Under the pieces are notes generated by a model. The model was not told the DNA's origin. It saw nothing but the letters and a program-made list of their open reading frames with translations, and made no database searches. The position numbers were made by a program, and so were the translations under genes. A stretch of 64,000 nt of DNA from Rhodospirillaceae bacterium (lineage in GTDB: Bacteria > Pseudomonadota > Alphaproteobacteria > Rhodospirillales > Rhodospirillaceae). This document shows, piece after piece, positions 53,367-62,014 of this stretch (the first letter of the stretch is position 1; every line of letters begins with the position of its first letter). The stretch lies in NCBI GenBank assembly GCA_947476925.1, contig CANJSF010000006.1, positions 98,954 to 162,953 on the forward strand. The letters are read 5' to 3'.

Positions 53367-54386
53367 ATGGCGCGCGTAAAAGAAGACTACCGAAGCCTGA
53401 CTGGCCCTCAGAAAGCCTCCATTATGCTGCTCTCGCTGGGGCAAGACCAATCAGCGAAGCTGTTAAGCATGATGGAAGACGACGAGATTAAGGAAATCTC
53501 GCAAATTATGTCGGGCCTGGGAACCATCGGCTCCAATCTTGTTGAGCGTTTGTTTGTCGACTTCGCCGACGCCCTTTCAAACACTGGTTCGCTGATCGGC
53601 AGTTTTGATTCCACCGAACGACTGCTTACAAAATCGCTGGGTAAAGAACGCGTTGCGGCAATTTTGGAAGAAATTCGAGGCCCTGCCGGACGCACGATGT
53701 GGGACAAGCTGAGTAACGTTCACGAAGCGGTGCTGGCCAACTACTTAAAAAACGAATACCCGCAAACGGTGGCCGTTGTTCTGTCAAAAATTAAAGCTGA
53801 TCACACCAGCCGCGTGCTCGCCATTCTGCCCGAAGGGTTCGCGATGGAAGTGATCATGCGCATGCTCCATATGGAAGCCGTTCAGAAAGAAGTGCTAGAA
53901 GGCCTTGAGCGCACCTTGCGGACCGAGTTTATGTCAAACTTGGCGAAAACCGCCCGTGTCGATCCACACGAAATGATGGCCGAGATTTTCAACAACTTGA
54001 ATCGCGAAACCGAAGCCCGATTCATGCAGGCCCTGGAAGAACGTAACCGCGATTCCGCCGAGAAGATTCGAAACCTGATGTTTACCTTCGAGGACTTGGT
54101 GCAGCTTGACTCCGCAGGCGTACAGCTCTTGCTGCGCACAGCAGACAAAACCAAGCTGGCGCTGGCATTGAAAGCTGCACCTGACGCGCTGAAAGATCTG
54201 TTCTTCCAAAACATGTCGGGCCGCGCCGCCAAAATGCTGCAAGAAGATATGGCCGCCCTTGGCCCTGTTCGCTTGAAGGATGTGGAGGAGGCCCAAGCCG
54301 TGTTGGTGACCGCCGTGAAAGAACTAGAGCAATCTGGCCAGATCACATTGGCCGACGCCTCAGAAGCCGGAGAGATGGTGTACTAA
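53367..54386 (+). CDS. fliG: Flagellar motor switch protein FliG
   Basis: 339 aa. FliG is the rotor protein that contacts the stator. The N domain (SLTGPQKASIMLLSLGQDQSAKLLSMM), the middle domain with the EHPQ-like motif region NEYPQTVAVVLSKI, and the C-terminal motor domain (IRNLMFTFEDLVQLDSAGVQLLLRTADKTKLALALKAA, MSGRAAKMLQEDMAALGPVRLKDVEEAQ) are all there, including the charged ridge residues Arg, Asp and Glu. Unusually, it stands alone: fliF, fliN and fliM are not next to it. The two minus-strand genes that face it encode a receiver-like and an EAL-like protein. Confidence 0.95.
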   Translation: MARVKEDYRSLTGPQKASIMLLSLGQDQSAKLLSMMEDDEIKEISQIMSGLGTIGSNLVERLFVDFADALSNTGSLIGSFDSTERLLTKSLGKERVAAILEEIRGPAGRTMWDKLSNVHEAVLANYLKNEYPQTVAVVLSKIKADHTSRVLAILPEGFAMEVIMRMLHMEAVQKEVLEGLERTLRTEFMSNLAKTARVDPHEMMAEIFNNLNRETEARFMQALEERNRDSAEKIRNLMFTFEDLVQLDSAGVQLLLRTADKTKLALALKAAPDALKDLFFQNMSGRAAKMLQEDMAALGPVRLKDVEEAQAVLVTAVKELEQSGQITLADASEAGEMVY

Positions 54387-54404
54387 CAAGAGCGCACTAA
54401 CGGC

Positions 54405-55634
54405 CTAAGCGGCAGCGGTCTTGCGCATTTCATCGACTAAGTGGCCCTGAAATAGATTGATTCCCAACTCCTCGGCAATCTCAAACGCGCGTGGGGCATC
54501 GACACGCACCAAGATCGGCGTCACGTTTGAATCTTGCATGTGCGCAATTGCGCGCTTGCGCTGCCTTAAAATCTCTTCGCTGCCATCCTGCCAATGAATT
54601 TTGCAGTAGTTTGCGCTTAGTTCACTCAGGTCGACCAACCCGGCCGTTGGCGGAAACACCTGATCGACAATAATGCCTGCGCCCTTGGCTTTGATGAGGC
54701 CCAATGCCACTTGGAACTCGTCAAAATTCTCCATGATATTGGCCTGCCGGAACTCGACGTAGAAGTTCTTTAGTTTCTCGGGCGGTGTATTGGCCAAGAA
54801 CGTTTCGAATGGTTCGGTAAAAATAGTCTCGACATTCAAATTCAGCGACCACGGCCCCGGGCACTCGGGCAGCAAACCAACCGAACCCAGCATGATTTGA
54901 TCGAGTGTTAAAGTAAATTCGTTGAACAATCGCCCCGAGCCGCGCATGTCGACATCGACGAACAACGGCTTACGAATGAGATCGATGCTAAAATAGAACT
55001 CGCTGATTTTGCTGGAATACCCACCTGCATCGCGCAAAACAACGTCTTGGCTTTTCACGAAGGCTTTCACAAACTTGTCAGAACCGAATTTGCTGTATGC
55101 GAGCGTGACTTTCTGAATGTCGGCCTCAGTCAGCCCCCGCTTCTTTGTTGGATCGCTTGCAGGTGCGGCGGCAACCTCTGAGAATTTAGCAATGCGCGCC
55201 GCCGCCGAGCGGTAGTCCGCCGCCAAATCATAACTTAACGCCAATCGACTTTGATCAATCGAACCAAAGGTGCCGGGATAAAGGCGATCAATGGCTCTGA
55301 GCACATCCACTTTGATGTCGCGAACGAGGCTGAGGATCGACAATTCCGATGTTTTGACCAACAGAGCGAAGTCAACGCTGGAGACCTGATAGACAGAAGC
55401 CCCGCGGCGTAGCGCTATGGGGCTAATTGCCTGAAGTACAGAATCAACCAAAGCATTGGTGCGTTTGTTTTCAGGCAGCGCACCTGACAAGCAAACGACC
55501 ATCAGATACACGCCGCTCTCGGGCGATTGGCGCCATTGCGACATCGACTGCACTAACGCCCGAAGATCTTGCAGTTTGACTTGGGCCTGGCCGACGACAA
55601 GTTGATGGAGGGAGAGCGAATTGGGCTCGGACAT
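54405..55634 (-). CDS. Degenerate EAL-domain protein
   Basis: 409 aa, cytoplasmic. Residues about 1-150 recall a worn GGDEF-like fold without the signature. The C-terminal 230 residues follow the EAL barrel: LFNEFTLTLDQIML, PWSLNLNVETIFTEPFETFLAN, LKNFYVEFRQANIMENF, GAGIIVDQVFPPTAG, LSANYCKIHW and the final NLFQGHLVDEM. The Asn, first metal Glu, Lys and Gln-Gly are kept, but the EAL motif itself is missing, DDFG reads VDQV and the EGVE loop is lost. It should not cleave c-di-GMP; it could still bind it or a protein. It follows the receiver-like gene after 2 bases and points towards fliG. Confidence 0.78.
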   Translation of the reverse strand: MSEPNSLSLHQLVVGQAQVKLQDLRALVQSMSQWRQSPESGVYLMVVCLSGALPENKRTNALVDSVLQAISPIALRRGASVYQVSSVDFALLVKTSELSILSLVRDIKVDVLRAIDRLYPGTFGSIDQSRLALSYDLAADYRSAAARIAKFSEVAAAPASDPTKKRGLTEADIQKVTLAYSKFGSDKFVKAFVKSQDVVLRDAGGYSSKISEFYFSIDLIRKPLFVDVDMRGSGRLFNEFTLTLDQIMLGSVGLLPECPGPWSLNLNVETIFTEPFETFLANTPPEKLKNFYVEFRQANIMENFDEFQVALGLIKAKGAGIIVDQVFPPTAGLVDLSELSANYCKIHWQDGSEEILRQRKRAIAHMQDSNVTPILVRVDAPRAFEIAEELGINLFQGHLVDEMRKTAAA

Positions 55635-55636
55635 CT

Positions 55637-56446
55637 TCAGTGCACCCCAAGACTTGAAGCGACGGGCGCAGCCGAATGCTCGAGATAAATATCGCGGTTC
55701 AAATTTGCGGCGACAAAATCAAGGTTGATGCTTCGGAAGTATGGGTGAAAATTGATTGGCGCAATGAACGCCATCCCCGCTTCGCCATTGGCCCAAACAG
55801 GCACCACCTCGCCATGCAGATTGGCTTGGGTCGCGCTTGCGCGCAACATCGCGATCTCGGCTTGCAACTCTTCAGGGCTTTTAGCGCCGTAACCGGAATC
55901 AACCGGCACAATCACCAAATCAATGCCTTGAACCCGAAGATGCGCCACTTTTATTCTTGTTCCGGACGACTCCGAGAGCAAGAGCGCGTCCGAAGCCGTC
56001 TCCGCCGCAGCCGATGCATCATTTGCGTGCAACGATTGCGACACCAGCTCGGTAAGTGAGTCACGGTCGAATGCACCGACAATATGCCCGTTCACACGCA
56101 GCGCTTTCGCCGCTTGCAAAACACTGTCATCACGCCGCTTTAACATCAGAATAAATTTCGTCTCGGATAACAAGCGTCCGCCGTAGCGCCCGCCGCGCAG
56201 GTTTTGCAAAAACTCTAGGCCGGATAGCGGTTGAAACTCGTGCGCACAAATCACGCAATCGACAGGGGTACGTGGATCTTGCATTACGCGCAACGCAGCC
56301 AAAGGAGAGGATGTATGGCGAACATGCAATGCTGAACTGAGCAACAAATAGCGCTCTAGCAGCTCGCGGCGCGGCACGATGTCATCGATCAACATGAAGC
56401 GCGTGCGCTGAATGGTGCTCTCAGATTTGGAGGCAAGATTGTTCAT
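55637..56446 (-). CDS. Receiver-domain-like protein with degenerate phosphorylation site
   Basis: 269 aa. Residues about 15-135 align with a CheY-like domain: RFMLIDDIVPRRELLERYL with the acidic pair D21-D22, then VDCVICAHEFQPLSGLEFLQNLRGG. The phosphoacceptor Asp is replaced by His69, the Thr/Ser position is Lys103 and the conserved Lys position is Gly124, so it cannot be phosphorylated in the usual way. The C-terminal half (VKVAHLRVQGIDLVIVPVDS-like, VPVWANGEAGMAFIAPINFHPYFRSINLDFVAANLNRDIYL) has no family I recognise and could be a PilZ-like or novel output domain. It forms a two-gene unit with the EAL-like gene. Confidence 0.75.
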   Translation of the reverse strand: MNNLASKSESTIQRTRFMLIDDIVPRRELLERYLLLSSALHVRHTSSPLAALRVMQDPRTPVDCVICAHEFQPLSGLEFLQNLRGGRYGGRLLSETKFILMLKRRDDSVLQAAKALRVNGHIVGAFDRDSLTELVSQSLHANDASAAAETASDALLLSESSGTRIKVAHLRVQGIDLVIVPVDSGYGAKSPEELQAEIAMLRASATQANLHGEVVPVWANGEAGMAFIAPINFHPYFRSINLDFVAANLNRDIYLEHSAAPVASSLGVH

Positions 56447-56776
56447 GATTGAGCGAGTTAGATGTTTGACGTTCAGAGTGCGGCAAACACGTCCCCAGCC
56501 ACCGCGAGCTGAACAAAACCATATTTGTTAGAGTTATGTCCAACTAACAGCTTTAGCTTTCATCGCAAACGCGATTCTTATTTTCGATTCGAAATCATCG
56601 GACTCGATGGACTTTCATCACAACGCATGTTGTTCGCTGACCAAGGATGTTCGCGAGTCAAAAGTTTCCGGGGTTGAATAACACCGCGCAAAAGACCGCC
56701 TTAGATTGAGGTCACATCAGGTTTAAGCACACGCCTAGATATGAGTATCGGGAGTCATTACGCCCTCTGGGTGCAA
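56447..56776. other. Intergenic stretch
   Basis: About 330 bases between the receiver-like gene and the amine-oxidase 3' end. It must hold the promoter of the receiver/EAL unit. I see no gene, clear promoter, terminator or notable repeat. Confidence 0.4.
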
Positions 56777-58255
56777 TCAACTTTCGCGTTCGAGGATTTC
56801 AAGGGCAACGCGCTCGCCAGAGGTGGCTGCAGCCTCCATTCCGTTTTCCATGCTGCGTGTCTGCTCCCCTGCCAGATGAAGGCGCCCATGAGGGGTTGCC
56901 ATGACACCCGCCCAGGGCGCGACTTGACCCGCATCGAAAACATGGCGGCAGCACCCAGATGCCGAATGTTTAGCCCAGGAATGAACCTTGAGAACTTTGA
57001 GGCGACCTTTGGTCGACGGTCGAATACGCGCCAGTTCGCTGATGACGAACTCGCCCACAACGTCCGTTGGCAGTTGATCTAATCGATTGGCTGCATTGCC
57101 GTTGACCCAGCAATCAAGCGCATAAATCTCGCTGGCTTCGCTGACGCGCGCAAACACGCGCTCGATTGCGGTATCGGTAAACAGGCTGGGTTCGCCAATA
57201 TCAGACTCCCAGAAGGCTGATGTAAATTCCATAAAAACGCGCACAGTATTGCCGTGCGACGAGTGCAGCACAGCATCAGCCTGCGGCCCCGCAAAGCCGG
57301 GATTAACATCAATATTTTTCAGCGCGGAAAAAGGAACGGCTGAGACCGCGTACTTTGCCTTATAGCGATGACCATCGATGGTTGTCACTTCAACGCCGCT
57401 CTTGCTCATCTCAATACTGCCCGCCGCCCTGTTGAGAAACAGATCACCCTTCAAGGCTTTGGCCATCGCCTCTGGAAGGCGTTGTGTGCCGCCGGCAATT
57501 TCGTTGTACTCATAACCCGCATCGCTGCCGGCTTGATAGGTTGAGCGATTCTTTGTGTCGGAATTATTGATTCCCCATTGCAGCAGCTTGATGTCGCGCA
57601 AATAACCCAATGCCGAGCACGAGGCGAGGCTGCGCGCATTGATGCTGATATCGATAAGCCGAAGCGCCTCGGCGGACGCGCCTAAATCACGCAAATAGCG
57701 ATCAAGCGGGACGTCGTATTTCGAATACGCCGCTTCCGTCCAACTTGCCGGATCAGACAGCGGATTGCTTTTGGACATGTAGAAAAACTCAAGCGCATCG
57801 GGCTGGATGCCGCGTTCTGCATCGTTGGTTTTATTTGCTTTCGACTTTGCCCATGCCGACGAGGGCATGAGCGAGCCGTTGACATAGTTCCCCATGGCGA
57901 TGCGGCGCGGCACGGGCACGAGAGGCACCTTGAGGCGCGTGATAAAATCACGCAGCCTGGCGTAGTACGGCCCGACCGTCTGACCGCCTGTATTGGTGGG
58001 GCCGACCGACAAATCCAGGGTCTTCGTACGGCCACCAACATAATTGGCAGCTTCCAGCACAATGACCTTGAAACCTTGAGCCTCGAGGTTGAGCGCGGCG
58101 CTGAGGCCTGCCAATCCTGCGCCAATGACAATCACGTCTGCGGATTCTACGGCCAACGCGCGGCGACTAACCGTTGAGGCTGCGATTAACCCCGTCGATA
58201 TCACGGCGAGGTTGCGACGGCTGATCAGATGGCTGCGTTTTCCGATAATGGGCAT
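56777..58255 (-). CDS. Flavin-dependent amine oxidase, Tat-type leader
   Basis: 492 aa; the ATG at 58255 has GGAG about 8 bases upstream. The leader has HLISRRNLAVISTGLIAAS and a second RR further on, so export through Tat is likely. The FAD dinucleotide fold is VIVIGAGLAGLSAALNLEAQGFKVIVLEA, followed by the diagnostic NYVGGRTKTLD of monoamine-oxidase-type flavoproteins, EIAGGTQRLPEAMAKAL, and the C-terminal GRLHLAGEQTRSMENGMEAAATSGERVA that closes the FAD site. The cysteine for covalent FAD in vertebrate enzymes is absent, as usual in bacteria. Substrate: an amine or related compound, not predictable. It may form a catabolic set with its neighbours. Confidence 0.88.
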   Translation of the reverse strand: MPIIGKRSHLISRRNLAVISTGLIAASTVSRRALAVESADVIVIGAGLAGLSAALNLEAQGFKVIVLEAANYVGGRTKTLDLSVGPTNTGGQTVGPYYARLRDFITRLKVPLVPVPRRIAMGNYVNGSLMPSSAWAKSKANKTNDAERGIQPDALEFFYMSKSNPLSDPASWTEAAYSKYDVPLDRYLRDLGASAEALRLIDISINARSLASCSALGYLRDIKLLQWGINNSDTKNRSTYQAGSDAGYEYNEIAGGTQRLPEAMAKALKGDLFLNRAAGSIEMSKSGVEVTTIDGHRYKAKYAVSAVPFSALKNIDVNPGFAGPQADAVLHSSHGNTVRVFMEFTSAFWESDIGEPSLFTDTAIERVFARVSEASEIYALDCWVNGNAANRLDQLPTDVVGEFVISELARIRPSTKGRLKVLKVHSWAKHSASGCCRHVFDAGQVAPWAGVMATPHGRLHLAGEQTRSMENGMEAAATSGERVALEILERES

Positions 58256-58330
58256 GCCATTACTCCAATTGTGAAAGAACCTGGGCCGTCGCGCTTCGGC
58301 ACAGCGCGAAATTCATGTCATGTCGCAACA

Positions 58331-59857
58331 TCAGGGGGTAAGCCCGAGCTCGTGGTAGTTGATAAAATCAGCGTCCAAGCGGAAGCCTGTCACTTTCGGC
58401 GATAAACCGGCGAACATGGTCGTTTGGAATAGAAAAACGGCGGGCGCAGTCTCGACATACTGAGCCATGATTTGCTGGCGTAGTTTCAGGCTTTTGTCAG
58501 GATCCGTCTCGCGGAAGGCCTCGCGTACGGTTGGCATAATCTCCTGGTCGCACCACCAAGGGTCTGGGCGCATGCAGCTGTGCATTAACATCGACCGCAA
58601 GACATCAAGTGCAGGTGCTGTCGGCCAGGGTGCAGCGAACATCTCGCCGTCGAATTTGCCGCGGCCAAGTTTTGTAACGAACTGCGGTGCCGGCGTCACA
58701 CGAATGGTCACCGCAACACCGACGGCGGCAAAGTCTGCTGCAATTTGCTGAAAGATCGCGGCGTCATTGGGTGCCGATCCGGTTGTCACCTCAAGGGTCA
58801 CCGGAAATCCATTGGGGTAACCGGCCGCCGCGAGCAACGCCTTTGCCGCGGTCGGATCATAACGCGACGCGGGCAAATCTGGGTTATAGCCCAGCACGGT
58901 TCGAGCTGCCGGCTGATTGGCCGGGACCGAGCGCCCACCGAGCAACTGCTCTATAATGCGCTCTCGATTCACAGCAAGGCCTAGCGCGCGGCGTACCCGA
59001 ATGTCGCGCCATGGCCCATCAAGATTCATGTTGAATGAAAGCCCATTGACTGATGGGTACGTCCACGACACGCCAATGCCGCCACCGGCTTGTATTGCCG
59101 CAATGTCATCAGGGCCCAACATCGTAGCGATATCCAGGCGGTCGGCCATTAAGGCCTGAACGCGCGCTGATGCATCTGGGATACCCAGAATCTCGACTTT
59201 CGAAACCTTCGGTTTGTTCCAAGCCTTTGGCACCGCAGTGAGGGTCCATCCGCCGGCTGAGATCCGCTCTGCTCGATACGAACCCGTACCAACGGGCGCG
59301 CGCGCAAAGCCCTCAAGGCCAAGCTTGCGCCACGCGTTCGGCTCGGGGATCAGCAACGCTGCGGCATAACGCGGCCAACTGGGCAAAGGTTCGGTGGTCG
59401 TAATATCGACGGTCCGAGAATCAATCGCGCGCGCGGCCTTCAGGAAGCGCGTTTCCGTCCGCACCCCCTGCCCCACGCCCGCCTCGCTGACCAGGAATTC
59501 AACAGCCGCAACCACGGCATCGGATGTCAGCGGCTCTCCGGTTGAAAAAAGGACATCATCTCGCAATGTGAAGCGCCAAGTGACCGCGTCGACAGGTTCC
59601 CATTTTGTTGCAAGCCACGGCTTCAAATTGCCCGCGGCATCAAACCGAGTCAGCGCATCGAAAACAGCGGCCGTGGTAAAGATGGTCGGCGGCGAAGCGC
59701 TGCGAAACGGGTTGCCCAGACCCAGCGGCAACGCATTCACGCCAATGCGCAAGGTACCCTCGGCGTGTGTCGATTGACTGGTGAATAGCAGTAGCGCGGC
59801 AAAAACGACACGCCACCCCGGCAAAAGGGTCGAAATTGATTTCAGCCTCATGATCAT
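58331..59857 (-). CDS. ABC transporter substrate-binding protein, family 5 (peptide type), second paralogue
   Basis: 508 aa from the ATG at 59857 (GGGG about 7-11 bases upstream); a second ATG at 59851 is equivalent. Signal peptide: LLPGWRVVFAALLLFTSQSTHA. Family 5 features: LRIGVNALPLGLGNPFRSAS, TLRDDVLFSTGEPLTSDAVVAAVEFL, WRKLGLEGFARAPVGTGSYRAERI, and ALGLAVNRERIIEQLLGGRSVPANQPAARTVLGYNPDLP in lobe II. It is a paralogue of the binding protein at 50023. It too lacks adjacent permease genes and stands downstream of an FAD-dependent dehydrogenase and upstream of an amine oxidase on the same strand. Confidence 0.88.
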   Translation of the reverse strand: MIMRLKSISTLLPGWRVVFAALLLFTSQSTHAEGTLRIGVNALPLGLGNPFRSASPPTIFTTAAVFDALTRFDAAGNLKPWLATKWEPVDAVTWRFTLRDDVLFSTGEPLTSDAVVAAVEFLVSEAGVGQGVRTETRFLKAARAIDSRTVDITTTEPLPSWPRYAAALLIPEPNAWRKLGLEGFARAPVGTGSYRAERISAGGWTLTAVPKAWNKPKVSKVEILGIPDASARVQALMADRLDIATMLGPDDIAAIQAGGGIGVSWTYPSVNGLSFNMNLDGPWRDIRVRRALGLAVNRERIIEQLLGGRSVPANQPAARTVLGYNPDLPASRYDPTAAKALLAAAGYPNGFPVTLEVTTGSAPNDAAIFQQIAADFAAVGVAVTIRVTPAPQFVTKLGRGKFDGEMFAAPWPTAPALDVLRSMLMHSCMRPDPWWCDQEIMPTVREAFRETDPDKSLKLRQQIMAQYVETAPAVFLFQTTMFAGLSPKVTGFRLDADFINYHELGLTP

Positions 59858-60045
59858 AAAGTGTCCCCGATTCCGGCTTCGTGAATCCGAAGCTAACAGT
59901 TTTGCCAAGGCCACGAAATCGAGATCATGCGGTCGCAAGCTGCACAATGACAGCTTACACCGCACATGACCTTGTGAAAGCGATGGCTATCGTCGGCGCG
60001 CGCACGGGAATCGATCGGCGCCACCGTGGAAATTGAGTCAGCGTA

Positions 60046-61569
60046 TCATGCCTTCAATATTTTGTGGCCGAGTAGGCGACCCAGGGCCAATGCCGGCGTC
60101 ACGCTCATTCCGCCGCACACCGAGTTCCCCATCATCTGCCCCATGCCAAGCAATTCACCTGCGGCATAGAGCCCTTTGATCGGCGAGCCATCCTGCTTAA
60201 TGACGCGTAAATCGCCGTCGACAGCAACACCGGCATAGCTCGTCAGGCCCCAGCTATTTGTCTCGACCGCATAGAACGGAGCTTTGGCGATGGGACGCGG
60301 CATGAATTTGCGCCCCATTGCATCCGCCGCCTTTCCTGATTGAGCCAAGTTGTACGACGCAACTGTTTTGGCAAGGCCTTTAGCATCCAGTCCGGCTTTA
60401 ACAGCCAGCGCTTCAATCGTGTCGGCTTTGTAGAAGTACGGAACATCGCCGGTCTTAAAGGCGTCGGCGGTATCTTCCGGGCTCCAAGGGCTGCCAAAAC
60501 CGCTGCCGATGAGGCGTGGCGCTTTGGAATAAATTTCGTCGTCAAACACCATCCAACATTTTTCGTCGGGCTGCTTGGCCAATGCCTGCTCGTAGGCGTC
60601 GTGGCTTAGAATATCTTCACGCAAAAATCGCTGGCCTGCCCGATCAACAATGATTTCCCAAGGTGGCCGATCACCGGGGAAATGCCGAGCCATGCCACGT
60701 AACTGTGTTGGCCGGTCACTGTCAGCCAAAATAGCGCCAAACAGCGGCGTGTGGTTCTGACCACCACGGATATATCCGCCAACGGCGACTGCCATGGTCA
60801 GGCCAGCGCCCATGTTGTACGGGTAGGTAATATTTGTGTGAAGTGGGGCGTGCTCAAGTTCCTGAAACATTTTGGGATTAAACATGTATCCACCCGATGT
60901 CAGCACGACGTTTTTGCCCATCACGCGCTGCATCTGCTTATCATTTTTTTCGACCGCCACGCCGACGACTGCGCCAGATTTGTCGGTAATCAGCTCTTTG
61001 GCCTCGGTCGTCAGCATCAGCGTCACCCGACCAGATTTTAGGTGCGGGTTAAGCTGATCTTCGAGCACTGCCAAAATGGCGCGGCCCCCGTCTTTCGCCC
61101 ATGCGTAACGAGCCCTTGAATAGGGTTCGTGGGTTGTGCCCGTGACCGGGTGTTTGGGATCAGCGCTAAATCCGTGGTCGGTCAACCAATCAAAAACCGG
61201 CGCGGCGTTGTCGGTGGCCAGCTTCAACAGGACGGGATCAGCGGTTCCCTTGCTGATCCGCATGACATCATCAAAATGAATCTGCGGCGCGTCGTCGATG
61301 CCTTTCGACTTTTGAAGTTTTGTTCCTGCAGCGCTCATTTGGCCGCTTGAGAGGTGCAGCGTGCCACCAATAGCGCTCGCAGTTTCGATAACGGCAACCG
61401 AGAGCCCTCGCTGCGCGGCGAAAATTGCCGCCGGCAATCCGGCATTGCCGGCACCAACAATCACCACATCGTAGGTCTTGGCATCAACAGCATGCCCCGC
61501 GCGGGCGAAAAGGCCTGTGGCAGCGGCACCTTTGATAAAGGTGCGTTTCGATTTCGAAAATGCAGACAT
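60046..61569 (-). CDS. FAD-dependent dehydrogenase, FAD_binding_2 type (3-ketosteroid dehydrogenase/fumarate reductase-like), exported
   Basis: 507 aa from the ATG at 61569 (AGGAAG about 8 bases upstream). The leader, SKRTFIKGAAATGLFARAGHA, is Tat-like with KR instead of RR. The FAD site is DVVIVGAGNAGLPAAIFAAQRGLSVAVIETASAIGGTLHLSSGQMSAAGT. The cap domain contains RARYAWAKDGGRAILAVLEDQL and VGVAVEKNDKQMQRVMGKNVVLTSGGY, and the C-terminus has GLYAAGELLGMGQMMGNSVCGGMSVTPALALGRLLG. The fold covers fumarate reductase-like, urocanate reductase and ketosteroid 1-dehydrogenase enzymes. I cannot choose among them. No heme-binding CXXCH is present. Confidence 0.88.
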   Translation of the reverse strand: MSAFSKSKRTFIKGAAATGLFARAGHAVDAKTYDVVIVGAGNAGLPAAIFAAQRGLSVAVIETASAIGGTLHLSSGQMSAAGTKLQKSKGIDDAPQIHFDDVMRISKGTADPVLLKLATDNAAPVFDWLTDHGFSADPKHPVTGTTHEPYSRARYAWAKDGGRAILAVLEDQLNPHLKSGRVTLMLTTEAKELITDKSGAVVGVAVEKNDKQMQRVMGKNVVLTSGGYMFNPKMFQELEHAPLHTNITYPYNMGAGLTMAVAVGGYIRGGQNHTPLFGAILADSDRPTQLRGMARHFPGDRPPWEIIVDRAGQRFLREDILSHDAYEQALAKQPDEKCWMVFDDEIYSKAPRLIGSGFGSPWSPEDTADAFKTGDVPYFYKADTIEALAVKAGLDAKGLAKTVASYNLAQSGKAADAMGRKFMPRPIAKAPFYAVETNSWGLTSYAGVAVDGDLRVIKQDGSPIKGLYAAGELLGMGQMMGNSVCGGMSVTPALALGRLLGHKILKA

Positions 61570-62014
61570 CGTGAGCTTCCTGTCAGGGAAAGATTGCCGG
61601 ACCACCATGGGCCTGATGGGAATGGAGCGTAGTCGAACAGTGCTTTTTCGCCAAATGATCTCATCGGCCAGGACCGGACAGCGTTCAGGAAACAGTGCGA
61701 TCACACCAGGTCGCGCATTCGGTTCAGATCGCCTCGGCCATGAAAAGGTCGAAAATCGTCAGATTGCTTTGGATGCGGCAGATTTGCAGCAGATTCAGCC
61801 GGATCAATTTGGCCATAAGCCCTTGATATTTCGACATTCAGGCCCAGGGCGTGGAGTGTCGGCCAACAGGCCTACCTGGCCAAAGCATCGGGACTGAGCG
61901 TAAGTTAAATGGAACGGGTCAGACAACGCGTGCCCAAAGCACATCAAGACTGGCTCTACAAATTGCAGTGTCATTTCGGACCAGCCACTCGGCGACCCAA
62001 CAAGGAGATAAGCG
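61570..62014. other. Divergent promoter region between dehydrogenase and hydrolase-fold genes
   Basis: 445 bases without a supported gene. The reading frames inside lack ribosome sites and read as shadows. The ribosome site of the plus-strand gene (AAGGAG, about 8 bases before 62015) is strong. Confidence 0.45.
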
